Shown piece after piece: positions 1-8,115 of a stretch of 64,000 nucleotides of DNA. Both the position numbers and the translations under genes were made by a program. The notes below the pieces were generated by a model. The model did no database searches. It worked only from the letters and a program-made list of their open reading frames with translations, and had not been told where the DNA came from. How positions within the stretch are numbered: the stretch's first letter is position 1; each line of letters opens with the position of its first letter. Source of the DNA: Tenacibaculum jejuense (GTDB taxonomy: Bacteria; Bacteroidota; Bacteroidia; Flavobacteriales; Flavobacteriaceae); assembly GCF_900198195.1 (NCBI RefSeq), contig NZ_LT899436.1, positions 3,005,001-3,069,000 of the forward strand, in the 5' to 3' direction.

Positions 1-24
1 AGCAATTTCAAAATGATAACTGTA

Positions 25-666
25 TTAATTCTTCTTCTTTAACATCGGTACAAACTTAAAATCACCAAGTTCGTGCTTTTCAAACTCTTTAAGAGATTTA
101 CGAATTAGTAAAGTCATAATTTGAGTTCCTTCGCCAACAGGAATTAACAACTTTCCTCCTACTTTTAATTGTCCTAATAAAGGCTTAGGAATAAAAGGTG
201 CTCCAGCTGTGACTATAATTTTATCAAACGGTGCTTGTTCAGGTAAGCCTTTATAACCGTCTCCAAAAATGAAACGCTTTGGTTTATATCCGATTTTAGG
301 TAAAAACAAAGAAGTTCTCTTGAATAACTCATGTTGTCTTTCTATAGTATATACTTCTGCTTTTAGCTCTAACAACACAGCTGTTTGATAACCTGATCCT
401 GTACCAATTTCCAGAACTTTTTCATCTTCTTTAATTTCTAATACTTGTGATTGAAACGCAACTGTGTAGGGATGAGAAATAGTTTGGTTTGCTGCTATTG
501 GAAAAGCCTTATCTTGATACGCATGATCTTCGAAACTACTATCGATAAAAAGATGACGTGGAATTTTTCTAACAGCATTTAACACTTTTTCATCTACTAT
601 TCCTTTTTTGTTTAACACAGTAGCTAATTGGTTTCTAAGTCCTTGATGTTTGGTAGTATCTCTCAC
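25..666 (-). CDS. pcm: Protein-L-isoaspartate O-methyltransferase
   Basis: This enzyme transfers a methyl group from S-adenosylmethionine to isoaspartyl residues in damaged cytosolic proteins, which starts their repair. The 213 residues match the usual family length. The SAM-binding motif VLEIGTGSGYQTA lies near residues 84-96, and the substrate-loop segment with NQTISHPYTVA precedes it at about 60-70, as expected for PCMT. The start is a GTG at 664-666; an in-frame stop lies about 20 bases upstream and no ATG intervenes, and the N-terminus KHQGLRNQL begins where family members normally begin. The gene is divergent from the oxidoreductase at 784. Confidence 0.95.
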   Translation of the reverse strand: MRDTTKHQGLRNQLATVLNKKGIVDEKVLNAVRKIPRHLFIDSSFEDHAYQDKAFPIAANQTISHPYTVAFQSQVLEIKEDEKVLEIGTGSGYQTAVLLELKAEVYTIERQHELFKRTSLFLPKIGYKPKRFIFGDGYKGLPEQAPFDKIIVTAGAPFIPKPLLGQLKVGGKLLIPVGEGTQIMTLLIRKSLKEFEKHELGDFKFVPMLKKKN

Positions 667-728
667 AACATGTAAATTTTCCGCAGGCTAAAAGTAGCAA
701 TAAATACCAAAAAAAGTCTATAAAAGTG

Positions 729-736
729 TATCTTTG
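729..736 (+). promoter_or_regulatory. Putative -7 promoter box (TATCTTTG)
   Basis: The octamer fits the Bacteroidota TAnnTTTG -7 consensus and lies 47 bases before the ATG of the Gfo/Idh/MocA gene. I see no clear -33 TTG, so this is a motif match only. Confidence 0.45.
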
Positions 737-783
737 TTAACACTGATTTGTAAATCAGTTCAATAAAAATAAATCTGAAATTT

Positions 784-1749
784 ATGCTAAAAGCTGGAGT
801 TTTAGGTGCAGGTCATTTAGGAAAAATTCACCTACGCCTTTTACAAGAATCTGATAAATACGAACTCGTTGGATTTTATGATCCTAATAAAGAAAACGCA
901 GATAAAGTAGTTACTGAATATGGCTACAAATATTTTGAAACTGTAGAAAGTTTAATTGATGCAGTTGATGTTGTCGATATTGTAACTCCTACCCTTTCTC
1001 ATTTTGATTGTGCAAAACAAGCTATTGAAAAAGGAAAACACATTTTTATTGAAAAACCTATCACAAATACCATACAAGAAGCAGAAGCAATTCGAACTTT
1101 AGCTAGTCAAAATCATGTACGCGGACAAGTAGGACATGTAGAACGTTTTAATCCTGCTTTTACTGCTGTAAAAGACATTATTGAAAGTCCTATGTTTATT
1201 GAAACTCACCGATTAGCCGAGTTTAATCCTAGAGGAACAGATGTTCCTGTTGTATTAGATTTAATGATTCATGATATTGATATTATTCTTTCTGTTGTAA
1301 AATCGAAAGTAAAGAATGTTTTTGCTAGCGGTGTTTCTGTTATTTCTGAAACTCCAGATATTGCAAATGCTAGAATCGAATTTGAAAATGGTTGTGTTGC
1401 CAATTTAACCTCGAGTAGAATTTCTATGAAGAACATGAGAAAAACGCGTTTTTTCCAAAAAGATGCTTACATCTCTGTTGACTTTTTAGAAAAGAAATCA
1501 GAAGTTGTTAAAATGAAAGATGCTCCAGAAACTCCAGACGATTTTGCTATGATTTTACAAAATGCTGAAGGAGTTAAAAAACAAATTTATTTTGAAAATC
1601 CAAAGATAGAATCAAACAATGCGATTTTAGATGAATTGAATTCATTTGCAGATGCAATTCTTAATAAAACTACTCCCATCGTTTCCTTAACACAAGGAAC
1701 AGAAGCATTACGAGTAGCACATCAAATTATCGATTGTTTTTCTAAATAA
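784..1749 (+). CDS. Gfo/Idh/MocA-family NAD(P)-dependent oxidoreductase
   Basis: The 321-residue cytosolic protein has an N-terminal Rossmann fold with the dinucleotide motif GAGHLGKIH (residues 8-16) and the family's conserved EKP segment (IEKPIT, about 90-95). These are followed by the alpha/beta catalytic domain, with an HDIDI segment near residue 160. Members oxidise or reduce sugars, inositols and related compounds, and the substrate cannot be read from the sequence. It sits 32 bases upstream of 3-hydroxybutyryl-CoA dehydrogenase on the same strand, so the two are probably co-transcribed. Family assignment is firm; the specific reaction is unknown. Confidence 0.9.
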   Translation: MLKAGVLGAGHLGKIHLRLLQESDKYELVGFYDPNKENADKVVTEYGYKYFETVESLIDAVDVVDIVTPTLSHFDCAKQAIEKGKHIFIEKPITNTIQEAEAIRTLASQNHVRGQVGHVERFNPAFTAVKDIIESPMFIETHRLAEFNPRGTDVPVVLDLMIHDIDIILSVVKSKVKNVFASGVSVISETPDIANARIEFENGCVANLTSSRISMKNMRKTRFFQKDAYISVDFLEKKSEVVKMKDAPETPDDFAMILQNAEGVKKQIYFENPKIESNNAILDELNSFADAILNKTTPIVSLTQGTEALRVAHQIIDCFSK

Positions 1750-1781
1750 TAATCCAAAACAACACTAAAATTAAATCTTAC

Positions 1782-2669
1782 ATGAAAAATATTGCAGTAA
1801 TTGGTGCAGGTACTATGGGAAATGGAATTGCCCATACATTTGCTCAATTTGGTTACAATGTTCAATTAATTGACATATCTCAAGCAGCTTTAGATAAAGG
1901 TTTAGCTACTATTTCTAAAAATTTAGATCGTATGGTAGCTAAAGAAAAAATATCTGCTCAAGATAAAGAAGATACATTAAAAAACATATCAACTTTTACA
2001 TCAGTAAAAGAAGGTGTGCAATATGCTGGTTTAGTAGTTGAAGCTGCTACTGAAAATATTGACTTAAAATTAAAAATATTTAAAGATTTAGATGAAGTTT
2101 GCCCTGAAGATACTATTCTTGCTACAAATACCTCTTCTATCTCAATAACTCAAATTGCTGCTGCTACAAGTAGACCTGAAAAGGTAATAGGAATGCATTT
2201 TATGAATCCTGTTCCTATTATGAAGTTGGTAGAAATTATTAGAGGTTACAATACCTCTGATGAGGTTAATGACTTTATAGTTGATCTTACAAAAAAGATT
2301 AATAAAGTTCCTGTAGAAGTTAATGACTATCCTGGTTTTGTGGCCAACAGAATTTTAATGCCTATGATTAATGAATCTATTGAAACTTTATATAATGGAG
2401 TTGCTGGTGTTAAAGAAATAGATACTGTAATGAAATTAGGTATGGCACATCCAATGGGACCATTACAATTAGCTGATTTTATTGGTTTAGATGTATGTTT
2501 ATCTATTTTAAATGTAATGTACGATGGGTTTAAAAATCCAAAATATGCACCATGTCCTTTATTAGTAAATATGGTAACTGCTGGTAAATTAGGAGTAAAA
2601 TCTGGAGAAGGTTTTTACGATTATAGTGAAAGTAGAAAAGCTGAAAATGTAGCTAAAATGTTTAGTTAA
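1782..2669 (+). CDS. hbd: 3-hydroxybutyryl-CoA dehydrogenase
   Basis: This is a 295-residue single-domain 3-hydroxyacyl-CoA dehydrogenase that interconverts acetoacetyl-CoA and 3-hydroxybutyryl-CoA with NAD(P)H. The N-terminal NAD motif is GAGTMGNGIAH (residues 7-17). The catalytic His segment MHFMNPVP lies near 138-145, and the C-terminal domain carries the conserved HPMGPLQLADFIGLD. The length fits the stand-alone Hbd/PaaH type rather than the fused FadB type. A strong terminator follows directly. Confidence 0.93.
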   Translation: MKNIAVIGAGTMGNGIAHTFAQFGYNVQLIDISQAALDKGLATISKNLDRMVAKEKISAQDKEDTLKNISTFTSVKEGVQYAGLVVEAATENIDLKLKIFKDLDEVCPEDTILATNTSSISITQIAAATSRPEKVIGMHFMNPVPIMKLVEIIRGYNTSDEVNDFIVDLTKKINKVPVEVNDYPGFVANRILMPMINESIETLYNGVAGVKEIDTVMKLGMAHPMGPLQLADFIGLDVCLSILNVMYDGFKNPKYAPCPLLVNMVTAGKLGVKSGEGFYDYSESRKAENVAKMFS

Positions 2670-2693
2670 AACATCATCATCACATAAAAATTA

Positions 2694-2727
2694 AAAAAAG
2701 CTGTTAAAGAATTTTAACAGCTTTTTT
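2694..2727. terminator. Bidirectional intrinsic terminator
   Basis: A perfect 15-bp inverted repeat around a GAAT loop (arms 2694-2708 and 2713-2727) has an A-run on one side and a T-run on the other. It lies between convergent genes and can serve both hbd on the plus strand and the lipoprotein gene on the minus strand. Confidence 0.85.
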
Positions 2728-2731
2728 AATT

Positions 2732-3469
2732 TTAATCTTGAATTGGATTTAATTCTTGCGGTGGAGTATCAGTTCCCACCCAAGTAATTAAAATAGAACC
2801 ATTTAGTAATTGATCAGGACCAGCTCCGAACGAATTCCTTAATTGTACATCTGTAAATTTGATCAAAATTTGATATTGTTGCTCTAATATCTCTTCATTA
2901 GGTTCAAAGTTTTGACTTCGAATTACATCTTTAGTTATTGTACCGTTAGTTCCAAAATTAGGTCTAAAATCTTCTAACTCTCCATCGATAGGAATTTGTA
3001 AACTCACATCTGCTAAATCTCGTGGATTATATACTTTAAATCCTGGATCAAAAAAATCTTCAGAAAAATCAACAATAGTAATTTGTGGTCTTAAAACAAC
3101 ATCATTAGAAATTATTGGGTCATCTACTGGATCAAATCTATCATTCCAACGTCCACCAATACTTAACAAAGAAATACCGTCGTTCATAAAAACATCATTC
3201 TTAACCAAGTCTAATCGCGTAATGTTATCATTAAGTTTCAAATTATGATCTACTATATAAAAACCAGGAAAAATAAATCTTTTAACAACTCTACAAAATT
3301 GATCATCAACAGATGAAATATCATATGAACCAGGCAAAGGATTATCAAACTCTCCTTCATTACCATTTAATTGTCCGGCTCTTTTCCCTGGATAAGCAGC
3401 ATTTCCTGCACGCATATTATTAACTTCTAATTGAATAATTTTCAAACTGAGTTTCGTAATTTGTAACAT
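2732..3469 (-). CDS. C-terminal part of a probably frameshifted secreted lipoprotein, unknown function
   Basis: The open frame encodes 245 residues if read from ATG 3469, or 227 from a second ATG at 3415. I recognise no family. The sequence is rich in Asp, Asn and aromatic residues and looks like an extracytoplasmic beta-rich protein, yet it has no signal peptide of its own. The ORF just upstream, overlapping it by 50 bases in another frame, supplies exactly a lipoprotein signal. Together they probably form one gene interrupted by a one-base indel. Two independent proteins remain possible. Confidence 0.6.
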   Translation of the reverse strand: MLQITKLSLKIIQLEVNNMRAGNAAYPGKRAGQLNGNEGEFDNPLPGSYDISSVDDQFCRVVKRFIFPGFYIVDHNLKLNDNITRLDLVKNDVFMNDGISLLSIGGRWNDRFDPVDDPIISNDVVLRPQITIVDFSEDFFDPGFKVYNPRDLADVSLQIPIDGELEDFRPNFGTNGTITKDVIRSQNFEPNEEILEQQYQILIKFTDVQLRNSFGAGPDQLLNGSILITWVGTDTPPQELNPIQD

Positions 3470-3653
3470 GAGAAACTGAGAAAAAACGTTCTACTACGTT
3501 CAATCTAAATTCTAAGTCGCAAAAATTATCTGATGCATTTCCATCATCACCATCACCTGCACTTTCTCCGCCCATTTCATCATCTGAACTGCTACAGGCT
3601 ATCAAAAAAATAGAAAGTATTATGAAAGTTATTTTTTTAAGATTGATTTTCAT
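3420..3653 (-). CDS. N-terminal part of a probably frameshifted lipoprotein
   Basis: This 77-residue ORF begins with a clear lipoprotein signal: Met-Lys, a hydrophobic run ending in FLIAC, then SSSDDE and an acidic Gly/Asp-rich linker. It stops soon after residue 60 and the same strand stays open in the neighbouring frame. I placed the start at the ATG at 3651-3653, because the longer ORF would begin inside the putative -7 box at 3678-3685. The span from this start to 2732 is 922 bases, one more than a multiple of three, as expected for a single extra base. Confidence 0.6.
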   Translation of the reverse strand: MKINLKKITFIILSIFLIACSSSDDEMGGESAGDGDDGNASDNFCDLEFRLNVVERFFSVSHVTNYETQFENYSIRS

Positions 3654-3677
3654 TTGAATTCTCTTTTGTGTTCTAAA

Positions 3678-3685
3678 CAAAATTA
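3678..3685 (-). promoter_or_regulatory. Putative -7 promoter box (TAATTTTG)
   Basis: On the minus strand this octamer matches TAnnTTTG and lies 24 bases before the preferred lipoprotein start at 3653. That spacing supports the shorter start. Confidence 0.45.
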
Positions 3686-3738
3686 TTTTTAAAGAAAAAT
3701 GAAGTCAATACCCATTAATGGTTATTTTATAAAAAGCA

Positions 3739-3771
3739 AAAAGGAACTCTGGTCTAAGAGTTCCTTTTTTT
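3739..3771. terminator. Intrinsic terminator
   Basis: A perfect 10-bp inverted repeat (AAGGAACTCT and its complement, 3741-3750 and 3757-3766) around a six-base loop is flanked by A- and T-runs. It lies about 410 bases beyond the stop of the minus-strand gene ending at 4179, so that gene has a long 3' untranslated region or a short RNA ends here. Confidence 0.75.
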
Positions 3772-4178
3772 ATTGGGGAATTACATGTTCTTTAGATGTA
3801 ATAAGGGGAAAACATTTGAAATGTGAATAATTTGGGGATTATACGAACATTTACTGTTTATTTATTAAAAGGGAATTTGTTTTTATTTACATATACTGGA
3901 ATCTTTTGTACGTTCATCTTTGATGGATTCTCAGTTGTGAATAATTTAGTTATTACTTCGTTTAACAATTCTAAAACTTTCATGACCTTGGTTTTTTGGG
4001 ATTATATATTCTTTCTTACATTGGCTAAATTACAAAGCTTTTAAAATTTCTAATTCATTTTTTAGATTTCTAGTAGCTATATAATCGATAAATGGTATTA
4101 TTTACCCGTTAAACCAAATTTAAGAACGTTTTCTTGTTATTTATAGACGTAATAATTCTATTCTCCCTTACAACTATA
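3772..4178. other. Intergenic region without a convincing gene
   Basis: No credible protein gene is visible in these 407 bases. A plus-strand frame from a GTG at 3823 gives 73 hydrophobic residues but has no supported start and no family resemblance. On the minus strand two copies of a C-rich motif read TAATCCCCAAA or a close variant (complement of 3773-3786 and 3828-3842). The terminator at 3739-3771 follows in the minus direction, so a small untranslated RNA is possible. Confidence 0.4.
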
Positions 4179-6767
4179 TTATTTAAAAATCAATTTTCCT
4201 TTCATTTCTAATGACTTAGAACTTATTTTATAAAAATAGATTCCTGAAGATAACTGCTTTCTATCAAAGTTTATTGTATTGCTTCCTACTTTTGAAGTAA
4301 TCTTTTCGCTGTGTACTTGTTTTCCTAACACATTAAACACTTCAAAATTATAATCATTGGTACTTTTAGAGTTAAATGTAAATGTAGCACTAGTTTCTAC
4401 TGGATTAGGACTAACTAACGCTCGCTCTAGTGAAACTTCGTTACCTATAGATGCTGTAGCTTGTTTAGCAAACTTAATGTTACCTACATCTAAATTCTTT
4501 TGTACCATACTACCGTCATCTGCAACTAAAGTTATAAACAACATCTTTACATCATTTAAATTTACTTCTCCGTTAGCGTTAGATGTGATATCTCCTTTAT
4601 AGATAACATAATCTTTTGTATTGTCTGTAAGATTAACAGTGATGTAAGGTTGGTTATTCCAATCTGAGATGCTTTCTTTAACAAAAATCATTTTCATTGT
4701 GCCAACACCTTTGGCATCAAAAGATATTTGATCATAAGCAGTTAAATCTACTGGTTCAAATTTTGGTGTTAATGATCTGTATACAGAAACATCTTGATTA
4801 GCTGTTGCAACTAAAGAAATATTTCGTTCTACTTTATATACACCTTCTTCATCAGTTTCATTATTCGCTATAACATTAAATGTATCTACAAATCTTTGAG
4901 AACTATCATCAACTCCCCACGTACCATCTGAAAGGAATAAATCATCTGGAGTTAAGTTATACTGATTACGTAATCTAAATCCGAAATCATACAAGTTTCC
5001 AATATCTAAGGTCACATTATTAATATAACCTGTTAAATCAACATTAAAAGTTACAGGTTCACTAGTTGCTGTTTCTGTTGCTCTTTTATTACCTTCAATT
5101 ATAATTGTAGACGGTCTTAAATTATTAATGATCTCTAAATCTATTTTACCACCTCTTCTGTATGCTGCTTTTTTAATAAATACAAGTGGTGCATCTGAAC
5201 TTTTGTATTCACTAATTGGCTTTTGTACTTCTAAAAGATTTAAAACTTCTTGAGAAACATTATATAAGTCATCTATAGAACTCGCCCATACTTGAAAATT
5301 GTAATATCCTTTTTCTTCATATTGATCCAGATTCCAATGAGATTCTACAATAAAAGATGAATTATCATCTGATTCTCTTACAGAAAAAGTTGCTACGAAC
5401 TCTATAGAACCATCTGGTTGCTTAACTCTAGATTTTATAAATAAAGCGTCATTAATTTCCATGTTAGATACCGATAATAATTCGGCTCCAGTGAATCGAT
5501 CACAAATATGTTTTGTATGCTCATAAACTTTATTTTCTGTTTTTAGTAACAATAAAGTTCCATAACCTTTATTATCTCTTATATAATCTACAGAAACCAA
5601 ATCAGTAGCATTTGTGATATCTACTAAATCACTTGGAGAACTTTCTACTGCTGTTGTACCTGGAATAACATCCATAGGAACTAAATCCCATAATGATATA
5701 TTTTGATTACTTGATCTTCTTGCATAGAAACTATTCTTCTCTACTTTTCTAGCCTTAGCTACATCAAAAGTATAGTTTGTCTTAATTCTATTAATATTTC
5801 TTCTATTGATTTGAGTTGATAAACGATTGTTACTTTCTAAACCTCCACTATTACCTGTTGAAGTTGGCGTAATGGTAGGACAACTTGCAACTCCTGAACA
5901 TGAAGGATCATCACAATCTACCAAACCATCACCATCATCATCGACTCCATTAGTACAGTCTTCTTGCGGTACAGGTGCAGTTGGACATCTTGCTCCATCA
6001 TTACTATTACTTGATGGTCCGAATGCAAATAAATTAGAATTCATATCTAAACTACTTGTCACGTTTTGCACAGTTCTTATGATATAAACTGTACCTGTTT
6101 GATTAGCTGATACATAGAAATTTCCATCTACATCGAAATATACAGCTCCATAAGTATAATTAAGTCCAGATAAAATTGGAACTTCACCTAAAGTTTCAAC
6201 TACATTAGTAGCAGTATCTATTCTATATAAATTGTTAGAGTTTTTTTCTACCGTGTATAATTTACCATCAACTGCATTAAAAGCCCAGTCATGAACATTT
6301 AATGATTTACTAATTGTTTGTGTTCCTAATACCGTTAAATATGTTGCTGAGCTAGGATCTAAATCTATAGTATAATATGAATTACTTGATTTTCTTAAGT
6401 AATAAATACCATCTTTATTTACATCTCCTACATAAGAAAAACTAGCTCCTGGTATTTCAAAAGTGGTTGTACTGTAATCTTTACCTATTCTTATAATAGT
6501 ATTGTCAGGAAATCGTAAAGATCCCCAAATGTAGCCGTCCTTTTCGTTGTAACCTACAGCATTAATATTGTCTAGAGCAAGATCAATTCCTTCTAGTACA
6601 GCATTACCTGATGCTAAATTTTGCGCATACACATCATTTGTTTGAAACAAATATGCTTCGGTTACACAATTAAAAGGTTCGTTTGCTTGAGATAATAGCC
6701 CTTGAAAAGAGAAGCTAATTAAAATAATAAGTGTGAAATTTTTAATTTTTGAGTAATAATTCTTCAT
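4179..6767 (-). CDS. Large secreted protein with type IX secretion C-terminal sorting domain
   Basis: This protein of about 862 residues has a Sec signal peptide (MKNYYSK, then a hydrophobic run ending FSFQGLLSQ). A beta-propeller-like segment of repeated short sheets runs to about residue 265. Next come a Cys/Asp-rich segment with DDDGDGLVDCDD that resembles Ca-binding repeats, a long region of unknown fold, and a C-terminal type A sorting domain (SPNPV, then NVLGKQV, GSNTINF and SSGIYFYKI). The sorting domain sends proteins through the type IX system to the cell surface or medium. The start is set at ATG 6767, because the signal peptide begins there. Function unknown, perhaps adhesion or surface binding. 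Confidence 0.85.
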   Translation of the reverse strand: MKNYYSKIKNFTLIILISFSFQGLLSQANEPFNCVTEAYLFQTNDVYAQNLASGNAVLEGIDLALDNINAVGYNEKDGYIWGSLRFPDNTIIRIGKDYSTTTFEIPGASFSYVGDVNKDGIYYLRKSSNSYYTIDLDPSSATYLTVLGTQTISKSLNVHDWAFNAVDGKLYTVEKNSNNLYRIDTATNVVETLGEVPILSGLNYTYGAVYFDVDGNFYVSANQTGTVYIIRTVQNVTSSLDMNSNLFAFGPSSNSNDGARCPTAPVPQEDCTNGVDDDGDGLVDCDDPSCSGVASCPTITPTSTGNSGGLESNNRLSTQINRRNINRIKTNYTFDVAKARKVEKNSFYARRSSNQNISLWDLVPMDVIPGTTAVESSPSDLVDITNATDLVSVDYIRDNKGYGTLLLLKTENKVYEHTKHICDRFTGAELLSVSNMEINDALFIKSRVKQPDGSIEFVATFSVRESDDNSSFIVESHWNLDQYEEKGYYNFQVWASSIDDLYNVSQEVLNLLEVQKPISEYKSSDAPLVFIKKAAYRRGGKIDLEIINNLRPSTIIIEGNKRATETATSEPVTFNVDLTGYINNVTLDIGNLYDFGFRLRNQYNLTPDDLFLSDGTWGVDDSSQRFVDTFNVIANNETDEEGVYKVERNISLVATANQDVSVYRSLTPKFEPVDLTAYDQISFDAKGVGTMKMIFVKESISDWNNQPYITVNLTDNTKDYVIYKGDITSNANGEVNLNDVKMLFITLVADDGSMVQKNLDVGNIKFAKQATASIGNEVSLERALVSPNPVETSATFTFNSKSTNDYNFEVFNVLGKQVHSEKITSKVGSNTINFDRKQLSSGIYFYKISSKSLEMKGKLIFK

Positions 6768-6910
6768 GGTGAGATTCGCTAATTGGGGGTTTAACAATAA
6801 TGTTTACAGCAATTTACGATTAAAACACTCAAATCTCTCAGGAAAAATACTGTTTCGTAGGTTTTTAACGGTTAATGGTAGGAATGATTAGACCAACATC
6901 ATTAAAAATA

Positions 6911-6943
6911 AAAAAGGAGCTGTTAAACAGCTCCTTTTTGTTA
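6911..6943 (-). terminator. Intrinsic terminator of the ABC export operon
   Basis: A 12-bp stem (6911-6922 and 6928-6939) with a TTAAA loop is flanked by A- and T-runs and lies 20 bases beyond the stop of the adaptor gene at 6964. Because the arms are symmetrical it could also act on the other strand. Confidence 0.8.
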
Positions 6944-6963
6944 TTTATTAATAATTAGATTCG

Positions 6964-8085
6964 TTAATTATCTTTTTCTTCGTCTTTTTTATCTTTAGAT
7001 GCTTTGTTCCATATTTTAATTTCATCTGTTGTTGTAACTCCAGATTTAACTTCAATATTTACTCCATCAGAAATACCTAATTCTAATTCCTTTTTCTCAA
7101 ACTTACCATCTTCCTTTTTTATTTCAACATAAGGTTTTTCAGTTTTCTTATCGAAACGTAATAAAGCTTCTTTAATCGCTAAAACATCATCTTTCTTTTC
7201 TAAAACAATATCTGCATTTGCAGAATATCCAGCTCTAATGAAATTACTATCATCTAAAGTTACATCTGCTTTAATCTTAAACTGAACAGCACCTGCTTCT
7301 TCAGTTCCTTTAGGCGCGATAAAGTTCAATATTGCAGGAAACTTTTTATCTTCTATCGCTCCAAGAGATACTTGTAATTTAGTTCCTCTAACTAATTTTC
7401 CTACTTCAGATTCGTCAACTTTTCCTTCAAATATCATTTTATTCATATCTGCAATAGTAGCTATTGTTGTACCAGCATTAAAGCTATTACTCTGAATTAC
7501 CTGATATCCTCTTTTAACGGGAATCTCTACTATCATACCAGAAGAAGTTGCTCTAATATTGGTATTTGCGGCATTTCCTAAACCAGCAGTTGTTCCTCTT
7601 TTTACAATATCCATATTAGACTTTGCATTCGATAAACGTTGCTTCGCATTATTAAACGAAAGTTCTGAGTTTTCAAACTCTTGTCTAGAAATTACACCTT
7701 TTTCGAAAAGACTTCTGTTACGATCAAACTGTGTTTTTGCGTTCTCGTAAGATAATTGTGCGTTTTTAATTTCATTATTTGCTGAGTTTAAAGCTTCAAC
7801 ATTTGGTACCACTCTAACTGTTGCAATTAAATCTCCTGCTTTAACAACTTGACCTTCTTCAACTAAAATTCTATCAACTATTCCTGCTATTTGAGGCTTA
7901 ATTTCTACTTCTTCTAACGGTACTACTTTACCTGTTGCTACTGTTTTTTTAACGATAGTCGTTTTGAAAGGTTTTTCAGTTTCATATTCGACCACATTTT
8001 TCTTGTTCTTTTTCGCAAACCAAACTAAAACGGCTGCAAACAAAATTGCTACAATTGCTAATATAATTTTGGCTCTTTTACTCAT
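6964..8085 (-). CDS. MacA-like periplasmic adaptor subunit (HlyD/RND family)
   Basis: The 373-residue protein is anchored by one N-terminal membrane segment (residues about 7-23). It has the usual adaptor layout: an N-terminal barrel strand, the first half of the lipoyl domain (VEIKPQIAGIVDRILVEEG, about 61-79), a coiled-coil hairpin (about 100-165), the second lipoyl half (IRATSSGMIVEIPVKRG), then beta-barrel domains and a Lys/Glu-rich tail. It would link the inner-membrane ABC permeases to an outer-membrane channel. It is the last gene of a four-gene operon, and no TolC-like gene is present in the operon. Confidence 0.9.
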   Translation of the reverse strand: MSKRAKIILAIVAILFAAVLVWFAKKNKKNVVEYETEKPFKTTIVKKTVATGKVVPLEEVEIKPQIAGIVDRILVEEGQVVKAGDLIATVRVVPNVEALNSANNEIKNAQLSYENAKTQFDRNRSLFEKGVISRQEFENSELSFNNAKQRLSNAKSNMDIVKRGTTAGLGNAANTNIRATSSGMIVEIPVKRGYQVIQSNSFNAGTTIATIADMNKMIFEGKVDESEVGKLVRGTKLQVSLGAIEDKKFPAILNFIAPKGTEEAGAVQFKIKADVTLDDSNFIRAGYSANADIVLEKKDDVLAIKEALLRFDKKTEKPYVEIKKEDGKFEKKELELGISDGVNIEVKSGVTTTDEIKIWNKASKDKKDEEKDN

Positions 8086-8115
8086 TGTATTTATTTATAA
8101 AGTCTGATTATTATT

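Noticed and set aside
3823..4044. A 73-residue hydrophobic plus-strand frame
   Set aside because: It needs a GTG start with no ribosome site, the composition is that of AT-rich non-coding DNA, and it lies in a region with minus-strand signals.
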